From positions 1 to 46,446 of the forward strand of contig CAMLLU010000046.1 of the NCBI GenBank assembly GCA_946480925.1: 46,446 nucleotides of DNA. Direction: 5' to 3'. Every line of letters begins with the position of its first letter. Position 1 is the stretch's first letter. Shown here one piece after another: positions 27,461 to 34,593 of the stretch. The notes below the pieces were generated by a model. The model made no database searches, was not told the origin of the DNA, and saw nothing but the letters and a program-made list of their open reading frames with translations. The translations under genes and the position numbers were made by a program. This stretch comes from an uncultured Rivibacter sp. (GTDB lineage Bacteria > Pseudomonadota > Gammaproteobacteria > Burkholderiales > Burkholderiaceae).

Positions 27461-29158
27461 ATGAAAATCGCGCTGTCGGCGCCGTCGGGCTCGCCCACAG
27501 ACCCCTGCTGGCCGGACGAGGCAGCGCTTGCCGCATACCGCGCCTGGCTTCAAGGGGTGCCCAGTCGCACCGCTGTGGACCGCTATCTGCCCGATCGCCG
27601 GGCGACCGGCGCATCGGCTCGCTCGGTGATCGGGCAGGCCAAGCGCCAGCTGGTTGTCTTTGCGACGAGCCGCGCGCGTGAGGACCTGGCTGCTGTGTTC
27701 GCAGCATCGAGCCCGTCAGACCGGAAACTCACCAAAGCCGCAGTTGCCGCCATAGAGTCACTTCGAGGGATGCCGCCTCCGCAGCCGCTCATCGGCGACG
27801 CCGTCGACCGTTGGCTTCCGGTGCGGCTCTCGGGCCTGCTGCAAGCGGCGGGCATCCGCACGCTGGCGGACCTGACCCTGCGAGTGCCGAGGCGCCGGCG
27901 CTGGTGGGCTGCCATCGCGGGCCTCGGGCCGGCCGGCGCCCGCCACATCGAGGCATTCTTCGCCCAGCATCCTGAACTCACCGAACGCGCTCGTGCGCTG
28001 ATCACGGTGAACCAGGCCCAGGACCTGGTCCCCTGGGAGCGACTGGTCATCCCGGACGACGTCGATGGCTCGCGGGGCAACTTTCGGGCGCCGCGGGCCA
28101 GTTGCGCGCTCGACGCCAGCAACGACCACCAGGCCGTAAACGCCTGGCTGTCACTGCATGAGTCGGCGGCGACCCAGCGGGCCTACCGCAAGGAGGCCGA
28201 ACGGCTGATCCTGTGGGCGATCCTCGAGCGCGGGCGGGCGCTGTCGTCACTGACCACCGAGGACGCCATCGCCTACCGCGCGTTCCTGCGTCATCCAGTT
28301 CCACGCATGCGCTGGGTCGGCGCACCGCAGCCGAGGTCGACGCCGGCATGGCGTCCCTTTGCCGGCGACCTCTCGGCGCGCTCGGCCGCCTACGCGCTGT
28401 CAGTGCTCAACGCCCTGTTCCGCTGGCTCATCGAGCAGCGCTACGTGCTGGCCAACCCGTTTGCCGGTGTCAAGGTGCGAGGCGGCCGACCGGCGCAGCT
28501 CGACACGTCCCACGCCTTCACCGAGCACGAGTGGAAGCTCGTCCGGGTCGTCGCCGACGGCCTGGAATGGTCCTACGGCTGGAGCGAGCCCGCCGCGCAG
28601 CGGCTGCGCTTCATGCTGGACTTCGCCTACGCCACGGGCCTTCGAATCAGCGAACTCGTGGGCGCACAACTGGGCGCGATCGACTCGGACCCGCACGGCG
28701 ACACGTGGATCCGGGTCGTCGGCAAGGGCCACAAGGCCGGCAAGGTCGTGCTGCCGCCGCTGGCCCGCGCCGCCCTCGATCGCTACCTCGTTCAACGGGG
28801 GCTGCCCGTGATGCCCTCGAAGTGGCGTCCATCGACCCCGCTGGTTGGCAGCCTTGGAGAAGATGGCAGCGGAATCTCCTCGTGGCGCCTGTGGCGGGTG
28901 ATGAAGCGGTTCTTCAGCACTGCAGCCGACGTCGTGGAGGAAGGCACCCCGGCCCTCGCCGAGAAGTTGCGGCAGGCCACGCCGCACTGGACGAGGCACA
29001 CGCATGCCACGCACCTCCTCCAAGGTGGCGCCGAGCTGACAACGGTGCGCGACAACCTGCGACACGCCTCGCTGGCCACGACCTCGATGTACCTGCACAC
29101 CGACGATGCGCGGCGCGCCAAGCAGGTGGTCGATCGGTTCGCGGCGCCGCGGTCGTAG
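27461..29158 (+). CDS. Large tyrosine recombinase (DUF3701-type integrase)
   Basis: A 565-residue site-specific recombinase. The first 190 residues form an extra N-terminal domain of the DUF3701 kind seen on large integrases of transposon- and island-type elements. A SAM-like core-binding domain follows (about 225-330), then the catalytic domain: Arg near 393 in TGLRISELV, Lys in GKGHKAGKVVLPP, the HxxR box in PHWTRHTHATHLL near 508, and Tyr in TSMYLHTD near 544. The box before the tyrosine reads LRHASLATT rather than the usual LGHxSxxTT. No Shine-Dalgarno sequence is seen at the ATG. The frame is intact. Inverted repeats just upstream may be its site. Confidence 0.88.
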   Translation: MKIALSAPSGSPTDPCWPDEAALAAYRAWLQGVPSRTAVDRYLPDRRATGASARSVIGQAKRQLVVFATSRAREDLAAVFAASSPSDRKLTKAAVAAIESLRGMPPPQPLIGDAVDRWLPVRLSGLLQAAGIRTLADLTLRVPRRRRWWAAIAGLGPAGARHIEAFFAQHPELTERARALITVNQAQDLVPWERLVIPDDVDGSRGNFRAPRASCALDASNDHQAVNAWLSLHESAATQRAYRKEAERLILWAILERGRALSSLTTEDAIAYRAFLRHPVPRMRWVGAPQPRSTPAWRPFAGDLSARSAAYALSVLNALFRWLIEQRYVLANPFAGVKVRGGRPAQLDTSHAFTEHEWKLVRVVADGLEWSYGWSEPAAQRLRFMLDFAYATGLRISELVGAQLGAIDSDPHGDTWIRVVGKGHKAGKVVLPPLARAALDRYLVQRGLPVMPSKWRPSTPLVGSLGEDGSGISSWRLWRVMKRFFSTAADVVEEGTPALAEKLRQATPHWTRHTHATHLLQGGAELTTVRDNLRHASLATTSMYLHTDDARRAKQVVDRFAAPRS

Positions 29159-29194
29159 CCTACAGTCGGCCTGCCTCCTCGCAGATCACCACCC

Positions 29195-29779
29195 ATGCAG
29201 ACCATCATCTGCGACGCCTGCCATCAGCCCACGCCCGCCCACGACGTCGTGAATTACGGTTCGATGGAAGGCGGCTACAGGAAGCTCTGCGGCCGATGCT
29301 TCAATGGGGCCGCGGCCAGCCGCCTCGGGCTGCAGGGGTTTGAGCACGTGGTCTTCGAACCTGTGCGCATGGTCGACGGTCGCGGCGCCGAGCACGAGTT
29401 CCGGTTTCGCAGCTGGCTGTGCGGCACCGGCTTGGCGATCGACGCGTTCGAGTTGCGCGATGGCAGCCCGGCGGGCTATCGGTTTCAGGTGATCGGGGAG
29501 CCTGACGACGACCCACTGGAGTTGCTGGGCAAGCTAATCGGCAAGATGCGCCGAGCATTGGCTCTCACGCATCTGGAGGACACCGACCTCGGACCGCAGG
29601 TGAACGATGGCTTGGTGCTGCGGGGGACCGTCGACAGCGATCCCGAGGAGGATCATGGTGTGCCGATGGTCGTAGTCGATGGCAGTGAGCTCTCCTGGGA
29701 CGAACTTGGACGGATGGTTGCGACCTTCGAGGGCTGGCAGTTCAAGCTGGAGTTTCGCGACCGGAGCGAAGAGGTCTGA
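29195..29779 (+). CDS. Conserved-looking protein with N-terminal Cys4 motif, unknown function
   Basis: A 194-residue protein. It opens with MQTIICDACHQPTPAHDV and then LCGRCFNGAA, a CxxC...CxxC zinc-ribbon-like pair. The middle and C-terminal parts are acidic and mixed alpha/beta (RFQVIGEPDDDPLELLGKL, SWDELGRMVATFEGWQFKL). No family was recognised with certainty. It starts 36 bases after the recombinase stop in the same direction, so it may be a cargo or helper gene of that element. No signal peptide or membrane helix. Confidence 0.7.
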   Translation: MQTIICDACHQPTPAHDVVNYGSMEGGYRKLCGRCFNGAAASRLGLQGFEHVVFEPVRMVDGRGAEHEFRFRSWLCGTGLAIDAFELRDGSPAGYRFQVIGEPDDDPLELLGKLIGKMRRALALTHLEDTDLGPQVNDGLVLRGTVDSDPEEDHGVPMVVVDGSELSWDELGRMVATFEGWQFKLEFRDRSEEV

Positions 29780-29833
29780 CCGGGCCGATCGCGCGAACCC
29801 GCGAGGTCCGGCCCCACAGGGGCGCTAGGGACG

Positions 29834-29946
29834 AAGCGCACCAATCTGCACGAAAAATACGCAGCGCTCGGAAGTGCCGAGATCGTAAGTGCTTGTCGTG
29901 CAACGTGTTCTCAGAGCAAAGCGCACCAATCTGCACGAAAAGTACG
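29834..29946. repeat. 28-bp direct repeat, two copies 85 bp apart
   Basis: Copies at 29834-29861 and 29919-29946 match at 27 of 28 positions (core GCGCACCAATCTGCACGAAA). The second copy ends 13 bases from the LysR stop codon. The 57 bases between them hold no gene. They could be a duplicated attachment site left by an integrative element whose recombinase lies upstream, or a duplicated regulatory site. Confidence 0.8.
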
Positions 29947-29959
29947 ACTACCCCGTGAG

Positions 29960-30841
29960 CTACTTGAACAGCTGCGCAAGGTGCTCCAGACAGGCTCGCA
30001 TGCGTGGCAAGCGTTGACGCTCCGGGAGCATCAGCGCCCACACCGGCACCCGTGCAGACTGGAACGCTTGCACCAGCAGGCGCTGAAGAGGGGCGCCGCC
30101 CGGCGTCTGCGCCATCTTCACCGGCAGGTGCGCAATGCCGAGTCCTTCGGCGGCCATCTGCGCGAGCGTTGCCGTGCTGCCCGAACGCAGGCGGCTGTTC
30201 GCCATCAGATGCTGCCCACCCACAAAACGCAGCTGGTTGAGTACCGGGTGCTCGCAATTGGCCAGCAGCGTGTGTGCGATCAGATCTTCAACACCGTTGG
30301 GTGTACCGCGGTCATGAAGGTAAGTTGCGCTGGCATACAGGCCCGTCTCGATCTCACCCAGCTTGCGCGCCACCAAAGACAGTGCCGTCGGATCGCCGGT
30401 ACGGATGGCGAGGTCGACGCCTGAGTGAGCCAGGTCGACGAGGCCGTCCTGGACCAGCAAGTCCAGCCCGAGTTGCGGGTGATGCTCGACCAGGCGCGGC
30501 AGTGAGGGCACGACCCAATGCTGAGCGATCGCCGAACTCAGGCTCACCCGAACACAGCCGCTCACCTGCCGCCTGCTGCGCGACAGATCTGCCTCGAGGT
30601 CGTTCCGCGTTTCAAGGACCTTCTGGCAGAAGGCCAGAAAAGCCTCGCCGTCCTGCGTGAGCGTGATCCCCCGCGCCGAGCGCCGAAAGAGCCGCGCGCC
30701 ACAGGCCTTTTCGACACGGCCGACGGCACGCGAGATCTGGCTCACCGGCACGCCCCTTTCACGAGCCGCCAACGAGAAGGTGCCCAGCGCCGCTGCACGC
30801 GCAAACACCGTCAGGTCGGCAAGGCTGAGTTCGTCCATCAC
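29960..30841 (-). CDS. LysR-family transcriptional regulator
   Basis: A 293-residue LysR-type regulator. The N-terminal winged helix-turn-helix is clear (DLTVFARAAALGTFSLAARE, SQISRAVGRVEKACG, ARLFRRSARGITLTQDGEAF). The effector domain follows (VRVSLSSAIAQHWVVPSLPRL onward) and is of CrgA-like length. It is divergent from the tautomerase gene at 30956, the classic layout for a LysR protein and its target. A dyad between the genes (30874-30888) is a candidate operator. The inducer is unknown. Confidence 0.9.
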   Translation of the reverse strand: MMDELSLADLTVFARAAALGTFSLAARERGVPVSQISRAVGRVEKACGARLFRRSARGITLTQDGEAFLAFCQKVLETRNDLEADLSRSRRQVSGCVRVSLSSAIAQHWVVPSLPRLVEHHPQLGLDLLVQDGLVDLAHSGVDLAIRTGDPTALSLVARKLGEIETGLYASATYLHDRGTPNGVEDLIAHTLLANCEHPVLNQLRFVGGQHLMANSRLRSGSTATLAQMAAEGLGIAHLPVKMAQTPGGAPLQRLLVQAFQSARVPVWALMLPERQRLPRMRACLEHLAQLFK

Positions 30842-30873
30842 TCAATGGTAGCCAGACGACCCTTGCGCGGCCC

Positions 30874-30888
30874 GCAAACCGGTCTTGC
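30874..30888. promoter_or_regulatory. Candidate LysR operator
   Basis: GCAAACCGGTCTTGC is an interrupted palindrome (GCAAxxCGGxxTTGC type) of the T-N11-A size, centred in the 114-bp gap between the divergent LysR and tautomerase genes. Confidence 0.5.
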
Positions 30889-30955
30889 AGATCAAGCCGT
30901 TCCCGCGCTCTGCGGCGCTCCCTAGACTGCCTTATCCCTCACCCCGGACACACCC

Positions 30956-31336
30956 ATGCCCCTGACCCGCCTCTCAGTCCCTGCCCACCTGAATGCCCAA
31001 CAAGTACGCGGCCTCGCTGACGCCGTCCATGAAGCCCTTGTCGAGTGCTGCAATGTGCCGCAGGCCGATCGGTTCCAGCTGGTCTCACGCTTCGAGCCCG
31101 ACCACTTGATCCTCGACCCCACTTTTGGTGACGTGCAACGCACGGCCGACGCCTGCGTGATCGAAATCCTCTTCCTGGCAGGGCGTACCGACACACAAAA
31201 GCGACAGCTCTACAAAGACCTGGCCGTGCGAGCGGCCAACATCGGCTTCAACGAAGACGACCTGGTGGTGGGGCTTGTAGAGAACGGCGCGATCGACTGG
31301 TCGCTTGGCAAGGGGAGAGCGTACGTCGACAAATGA
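30956..31336 (+). CDS. Tautomerase-family protein
   Basis: A 126-residue protein of the 4-oxalocrotonate tautomerase superfamily (two-domain, PF14552-like). It begins MPLTRLSVPAHL; the Pro after Met is the catalytic base in this superfamily. Further conserved blocks are RFQLVSRFEPDHLILDP and IEILFLAGRTDTQKRQLYK, ending VGLVENGAIDWSLGKGRA. Its length fits the fused type rather than the 62-residue monomer type. It is probably controlled by the divergent LysR regulator. The substrate is unknown. Confidence 0.85.
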   Translation: MPLTRLSVPAHLNAQQVRGLADAVHEALVECCNVPQADRFQLVSRFEPDHLILDPTFGDVQRTADACVIEILFLAGRTDTQKRQLYKDLAVRAANIGFNEDDLVVGLVENGAIDWSLGKGRAYVDK

Positions 31337-31369
31337 CCAACAGGCATCCATCACCTCGCTGACAAGTAC

Positions 31370-31520
31370 CGGTGGCCGAAGCTGGGAAGGTACGCCACCG
31401 CCCACGTATCGGCCAGCAAGCCGAGCAGACCCGACTGCGGCACCACCGTACTCAGATCGCGCGCCAGTTCGGCCACTTCCGTGGGACAGCCGCTGGTGCC
31501 AAGCGACATCGAGAACTGCC
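31370..31520 (-). pseudogene. Relic of a pglD/neuD-like acyltransferase gene
   Basis: On the minus strand an open stretch reads TEVAELARDLSTVVPQSGLL followed by GLLADTWAVAY. This matches KEVAELVRDLNAVVPQWDLR and GLLADAGAVAH of the acyltransferase at 492-1157. At DNA level 31393-31506 aligns with 1005-1118 without gaps at roughly three quarters identity. The GAGGHAK motif has decayed to GTSGCPT, and the rest of the gene is missing. It is a fragment with no expected product. The remaining part of the gap 31337-31643 shows no other gene. Confidence 0.65.
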
Positions 31521-31643
31521 CCCCTGGGTTGATGATCAGGTTGCTGGAGCGTGCGCCCTCACCGGGCCGGATTTGCGTTTGGGCTGCGTAGTCGTCCGGG
31601 GACATGGACGGCCCCACTTGCTCATTCGACGTGTCCCCGGAAG

Positions 31644-32603
31644 ATGAAAGACACCCAGCATCTTCCACATCACTCCATGCCCCCGTCTTCTCCTCGTCTA
31701 CCGCTCTACGCCTGCGACGGCCGTCCCGTCATCTGGAACGCCGATCGAAGTGCAGCCACGTTTGACTCTTCCCTGACGGAGTACCACAGCGACACGGATG
31801 CCGTGAGCAGTTCCTTGCTCAAGGCCTTGTCCCGCTCAGGAGCTCATGCCCTGGCCTTGATGGATACCCCACCCGAGGAAACCGCCACTCAGCGGCTGGG
31901 CTCTGCTGTGCACACCCTGCTGCTCGAACCAGCCCTGTTCAAGTCGGGCTATGCCATCTATGACCGTCGGCGCGGCAGCACCGACTGGGACATCTTCGCG
32001 GCGCAGCACGCCGGCAAGGTGATCCTCACTCGCAAGGAATTCGATGCAGTGGTTGGATGTGCGCACGCCATACGCTGCACGCCAGCCGTTCACGCAGACG
32101 ATGACGACGGTGGGTTGTTCACCGTTGGCGAACTGCTCGCCTCACCACACGCAGTCGTCGAACGAAACATCTACTGGGTAGACGCCCTGACCGGACTGAC
32201 TTGCCGTGCCCGGGCAGACCTGTGCGTGCTGCAAGCCACGTTCGATGTCAAAACCACCGACGACGCTCGGGCTCCGGCTTTCGCGAAACAAGCAGCCCGC
32301 ATGGGCTATGACCTGCAGGCAGCGTTCTACCTGCGTGCTCGCCGAGCCTTTGATCTTGAGCTGCGCTCCTGCGCCACCTTGCCTTTTCTTTTCATCGCGG
32401 CCGAGATCAACCGCCCCTGGGGAACACAAGTTCACCTTGCAGACCCGGACGAATTCATCGCCTTCGGGGACCGTCAGGTCGACCACATGCTGCAGCGCCT
32501 GCTGCAGTACCGCACTCGTAATGAATGGCCTGGCTACGCACCGGCGCTCCACACACTGAAGCTGCCACTGGTCCATCGCTATCCGCAACCACTGGCGATC
32601 TGA
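31644..32603 (+). CDS. PD-(D/E)XK nuclease-like protein, RecE/exonuclease VIII type
   Basis: A 319-residue protein of the RecE-like (DUF3799) nuclease group used by phages and integrative elements to resect DNA ends for recombination. Visible motifs in order: SSSLLKALSRS, the histidine in GSAVHTLLLEP, the catalytic Asp and Lys in ADLCVLQATFDVKTTDD, and Gln/Tyr in YDLQAAFYLRA. The ATG at 31644 lies after GGAAG and was preferred to a more upstream frame that runs through the pglD relic; 31677 is an alternative. It is followed after six bases by the Gp3-like gene, so the pair forms one unit. No annealing protein (RecT/Bet) was recognised nearby. Confidence 0.8.
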   Translation: MKDTQHLPHHSMPPSSPRLPLYACDGRPVIWNADRSAATFDSSLTEYHSDTDAVSSSLLKALSRSGAHALALMDTPPEETATQRLGSAVHTLLLEPALFKSGYAIYDRRRGSTDWDIFAAQHAGKVILTRKEFDAVVGCAHAIRCTPAVHADDDDGGLFTVGELLASPHAVVERNIYWVDALTGLTCRARADLCVLQATFDVKTTDDARAPAFAKQAARMGYDLQAAFYLRARRAFDLELRSCATLPFLFIAAEINRPWGTQVHLADPDEFIAFGDRQVDHMLQRLLQYRTRNEWPGYAPALHTLKLPLVHRYPQPLAI

Positions 32604-32609
32604 GCTCCC

Positions 32610-33674
32610 ATGCCCAGGCCGCTCTGCCCCGATCGGGCACATGACCAACCATCCCGCGACCATCACCGTTTTCCATCCGACCTCATGCTGCCACCCGCAC
32701 CAGTAGAACTTGGCACGATCCGTCTGGTCGGCCCTTCCCATCCAGCCCACGACCCTCATCAGCTTACGTTGGTTGGCGACACCGCAGAGACAGCGCCCGG
32801 CCTGCGCATCACGCAGCTTGTGCAAGTCAATGGCCGGTGGCTGGACCATCCATTGCATCAGCAGTTGCTTGATGCTGCGGCCCATCCTTCCCCTGATGGA
32901 GTCTCTGGGCTCTTGCGCGAGATCCCGATCCGGCTCCCGCACGATTCACCAGACTTGGTGATGGACACCCGGCTGCACGCCTTCGACATAGATCATCAGC
33001 GCCTGGTGTGCGTGGAGATGCGGAGCCAGTTGGCTCATCGCCTCACAGACGCGGGACCGCAGGAGGTCAGTTGCGCCGGCCCCCAAGGCTGCAGCTTCGC
33101 CACCGGGGCAGTGCACTGCAAGCGTTTGGCGCAAGTGAGGGTCCAGGTCGTGGCACACCACGCTGGCAACGCCCCCGGGGGCGCACCAAAGATTGCGATT
33201 CCCCCAGACGACACGGACAACGCCTTCGTGATCCGCAGCGCGTCTACCAATACGCTGCGCAACCTGGAAGCTCGTCTGATGCGCTACTGGGCCAAGTTCG
33301 GCCGCCGGCTCACCGGCATCCCTTTCAAGCTGGTGTGCCGCGCCCGAACCACGGCAGGCTCGGGTTGGCGCCCCTTTGCGTTCCTGGATCTGCTACTTGA
33401 TGGCGTGAGTGAGGCTGAGGCGCTGCAACATGCGCTGGCCCACGCGCAGCAACGCGAGGCCAGCGGCCTGGATATTGCTGCGTGGGAAGCTGTGATCCGC
33501 GCGGGGAAAAGCGCTGATGGCACGGGACTCGATGCATCGGGCAATGCTGACGATGCTTCTCTCATGGAGGAGTTCTATACGGCAGAGCCGCGTCAACCGG
33601 TGAACACCCCACCGCCCAAGACCAGCTCAATCATCACCATCAAGGGGCTACACCGGAGCGCCCTGCCCCGATGA
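32610..33674 (+). CDS. Gp3-like recombination-directionality-type protein
   Basis: A 354-residue protein. The middle shows CAGPQGCSFATGAVHCK, a spaced cysteine pattern, then RLAQVRVQVV and, after a gap, FVIRSASTNTLRNLEARL and LTGIPFKLVCRARTT. This order of a Cys-rich metal site, an RxS..T box and a final GIPxxL strand resembles the Gp3-like recombination directionality factor family and proteins called hydrolase or metal-binding protein in mobile elements. It directly follows the RecE-like gene. Such a factor would set the direction of a site-specific recombinase. The start at 32610 keeps the genes six bases apart; ATG 32685 (MLPPAPVELG) is also possible. A structured terminator-like element follows. 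Confidence 0.6.
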   Translation: MPRPLCPDRAHDQPSRDHHRFPSDLMLPPAPVELGTIRLVGPSHPAHDPHQLTLVGDTAETAPGLRITQLVQVNGRWLDHPLHQQLLDAAAHPSPDGVSGLLREIPIRLPHDSPDLVMDTRLHAFDIDHQRLVCVEMRSQLAHRLTDAGPQEVSCAGPQGCSFATGAVHCKRLAQVRVQVVAHHAGNAPGGAPKIAIPPDDTDNAFVIRSASTNTLRNLEARLMRYWAKFGRRLTGIPFKLVCRARTTAGSGWRPFAFLDLLLDGVSEAEALQHALAHAQQREASGLDIAAWEAVIRAGKSADGTGLDASGNADDASLMEEFYTAEPRQPVNTPPPKTSSIITIKGLHRSALPR

Positions 33675-33677
33675 AGC

Positions 33678-33748
33678 CTGGCCGGATGCATTCAGCGGAT
33701 GCCGCTCAGATAGCAACTCTCCCCTGGAGAGTTTTCGCATCCGGCCAG
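33678..33748 (+). terminator. Nested three-hairpin structure with intrinsic terminator core
   Basis: An outer 12-bp stem joins CTGGCCGGATGC (33678-33689) to GCATCCGGCCAG (33737-33748). Inside lie AGCGG-ATG-CCGCT (about 33694-33706) and AACTCTCC-CCT-GGAGAGTT (33715-33733). The last runs into TTTT (33732-33735) like an intrinsic terminator. All stems are perfect. It starts four bases after the stop of the Gp3-like gene. It probably ends that operon, but the outer stem makes a three-way junction that a terminator does not need. Confidence 0.7.
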
Positions 33749-33794
33749 TTTCCGCTGAAGAACATATGTGACCGGTCGCCCGGCAGTGCTTCGC

Positions 33795-33953
33795 TTACGA
33801 GCGCCGCCCCCGGCGGGCCTGATGCTCGGCGGCCGCCCGGTCAATCCGATCCTCCAGCCATTTCGGTGGCGTCATCACCAGCGCGATCACGCCCAGGAGG
33901 ATGAGGCCCCAGAACATGAACTCGAATGCAGGATTGCTGAAGAGCTCGGACAT
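33795..33953 (-). CDS. Small single-helix membrane protein (52 aa)
   Basis: ATG 33953 to TAA 33795 encodes 52 residues. The segment FEFMFWGLILLGVIALVM (about residues 10-27) is a membrane helix. An amphipathic, charged tail follows: TPPKWLEDRIDRAAAEHQAR and a basic end RRGRRS. The clean layout of a helix followed by a charged tail argues for a real small protein. The ribosome-binding site is weak (GAGAC). No family recognised. It is antisense to nothing else and fills the gap between the RecE-like operon and the next gene. Confidence 0.5.
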   Translation of the reverse strand: MSELFSNPAFEFMFWGLILLGVIALVMTPPKWLEDRIDRAAAEHQARRGRRS

Positions 33954-34057
33954 GTCTCGATCTTACGAGTCACGGCCCCCGCCCTCAAGCCCTGCCCTGC
34001 TCTTCTCTGCCCTTGCGCCGAGTTGCTCGTTCGGGGGTCGCGTGCAACGCTGTCTAC

Positions 34058-34567
34058 ATGACTTCCTACCTCGCCTGCCCCGATGATGATTCTCCCGTGC
34101 GCCGTTTCGATCCCGCTACGGCTGAACCCGTGGAGGTGTTGCTGGCCATGATGCGCATGGACATGCAAGCCCATCACCCACGCTCGCTTGCATACTTCAG
34201 CCTCTTCGAGCGCTGGATGCGCAGCAAAGAGTTGCGCCCCGAGCAACGGCTTCCGCCCGCCTGGTTGCAACTGCAGTTCCAATGCTTCTGCCCGTTGCAC
34301 ACGCAGGAGCTCCTCGAACGCGTGAGACTGGAGCTTTACGAGCCGGGCCACATGGATGGCATCCCGCTGCGCTCGGGGTGGCGTCAGCTTGCCACCCTGT
34401 GGGGCGCGTTCTTCCAGCACCTGATCGGGCGCGGCGAGCCTTTTCGATCGCTGGCCCGCCTGATGCGCAAACTCCTGCGCGGTGTGCTGGCAGTGGTCGG
34501 TTTGGGCGTTGCGTTCACGGGATCGGCCACGCTGACAGCCGCACTGACGCATTGGCTGACTCGCTGA
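34058..34567 (+). CDS. Hypothetical protein with C-terminal membrane helix
   Basis: A 169-residue protein starting MTSYLACPDDDSPVRRFDP at 34058; an in-frame GTG-type extension to 34013 adds an unlikely leader. The soluble part is Arg/Gln/Leu-rich and mostly helical (SLAYFSLFERWMRSKEL, TQELLERVRLELYEPGHMDG). A single membrane helix lies near the end (LLRGVLAVVGLGVAFTGSAT). Function not recognised. It ends 27 bases before the end of the convergent tyrosine recombinase gene and lies among integrative-element genes. Confidence 0.6.
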   Translation: MTSYLACPDDDSPVRRFDPATAEPVEVLLAMMRMDMQAHHPRSLAYFSLFERWMRSKELRPEQRLPPAWLQLQFQCFCPLHTQELLERVRLELYEPGHMDGIPLRSGWRQLATLWGAFFQHLIGRGEPFRSLARLMRKLLRGVLAVVGLGVAFTGSATLTAALTHWLTR

Positions 34568-34593
34568 CCGGACCGCCGAGCCGGCGGTACCAG

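Noticed and set aside
29834..29861. NtrC-type enhancer sites at the 28-bp repeats
   Set aside because: GCACCA is present, but the facing TGGTGC half is missing and no sigma-54 promoter lies nearby.
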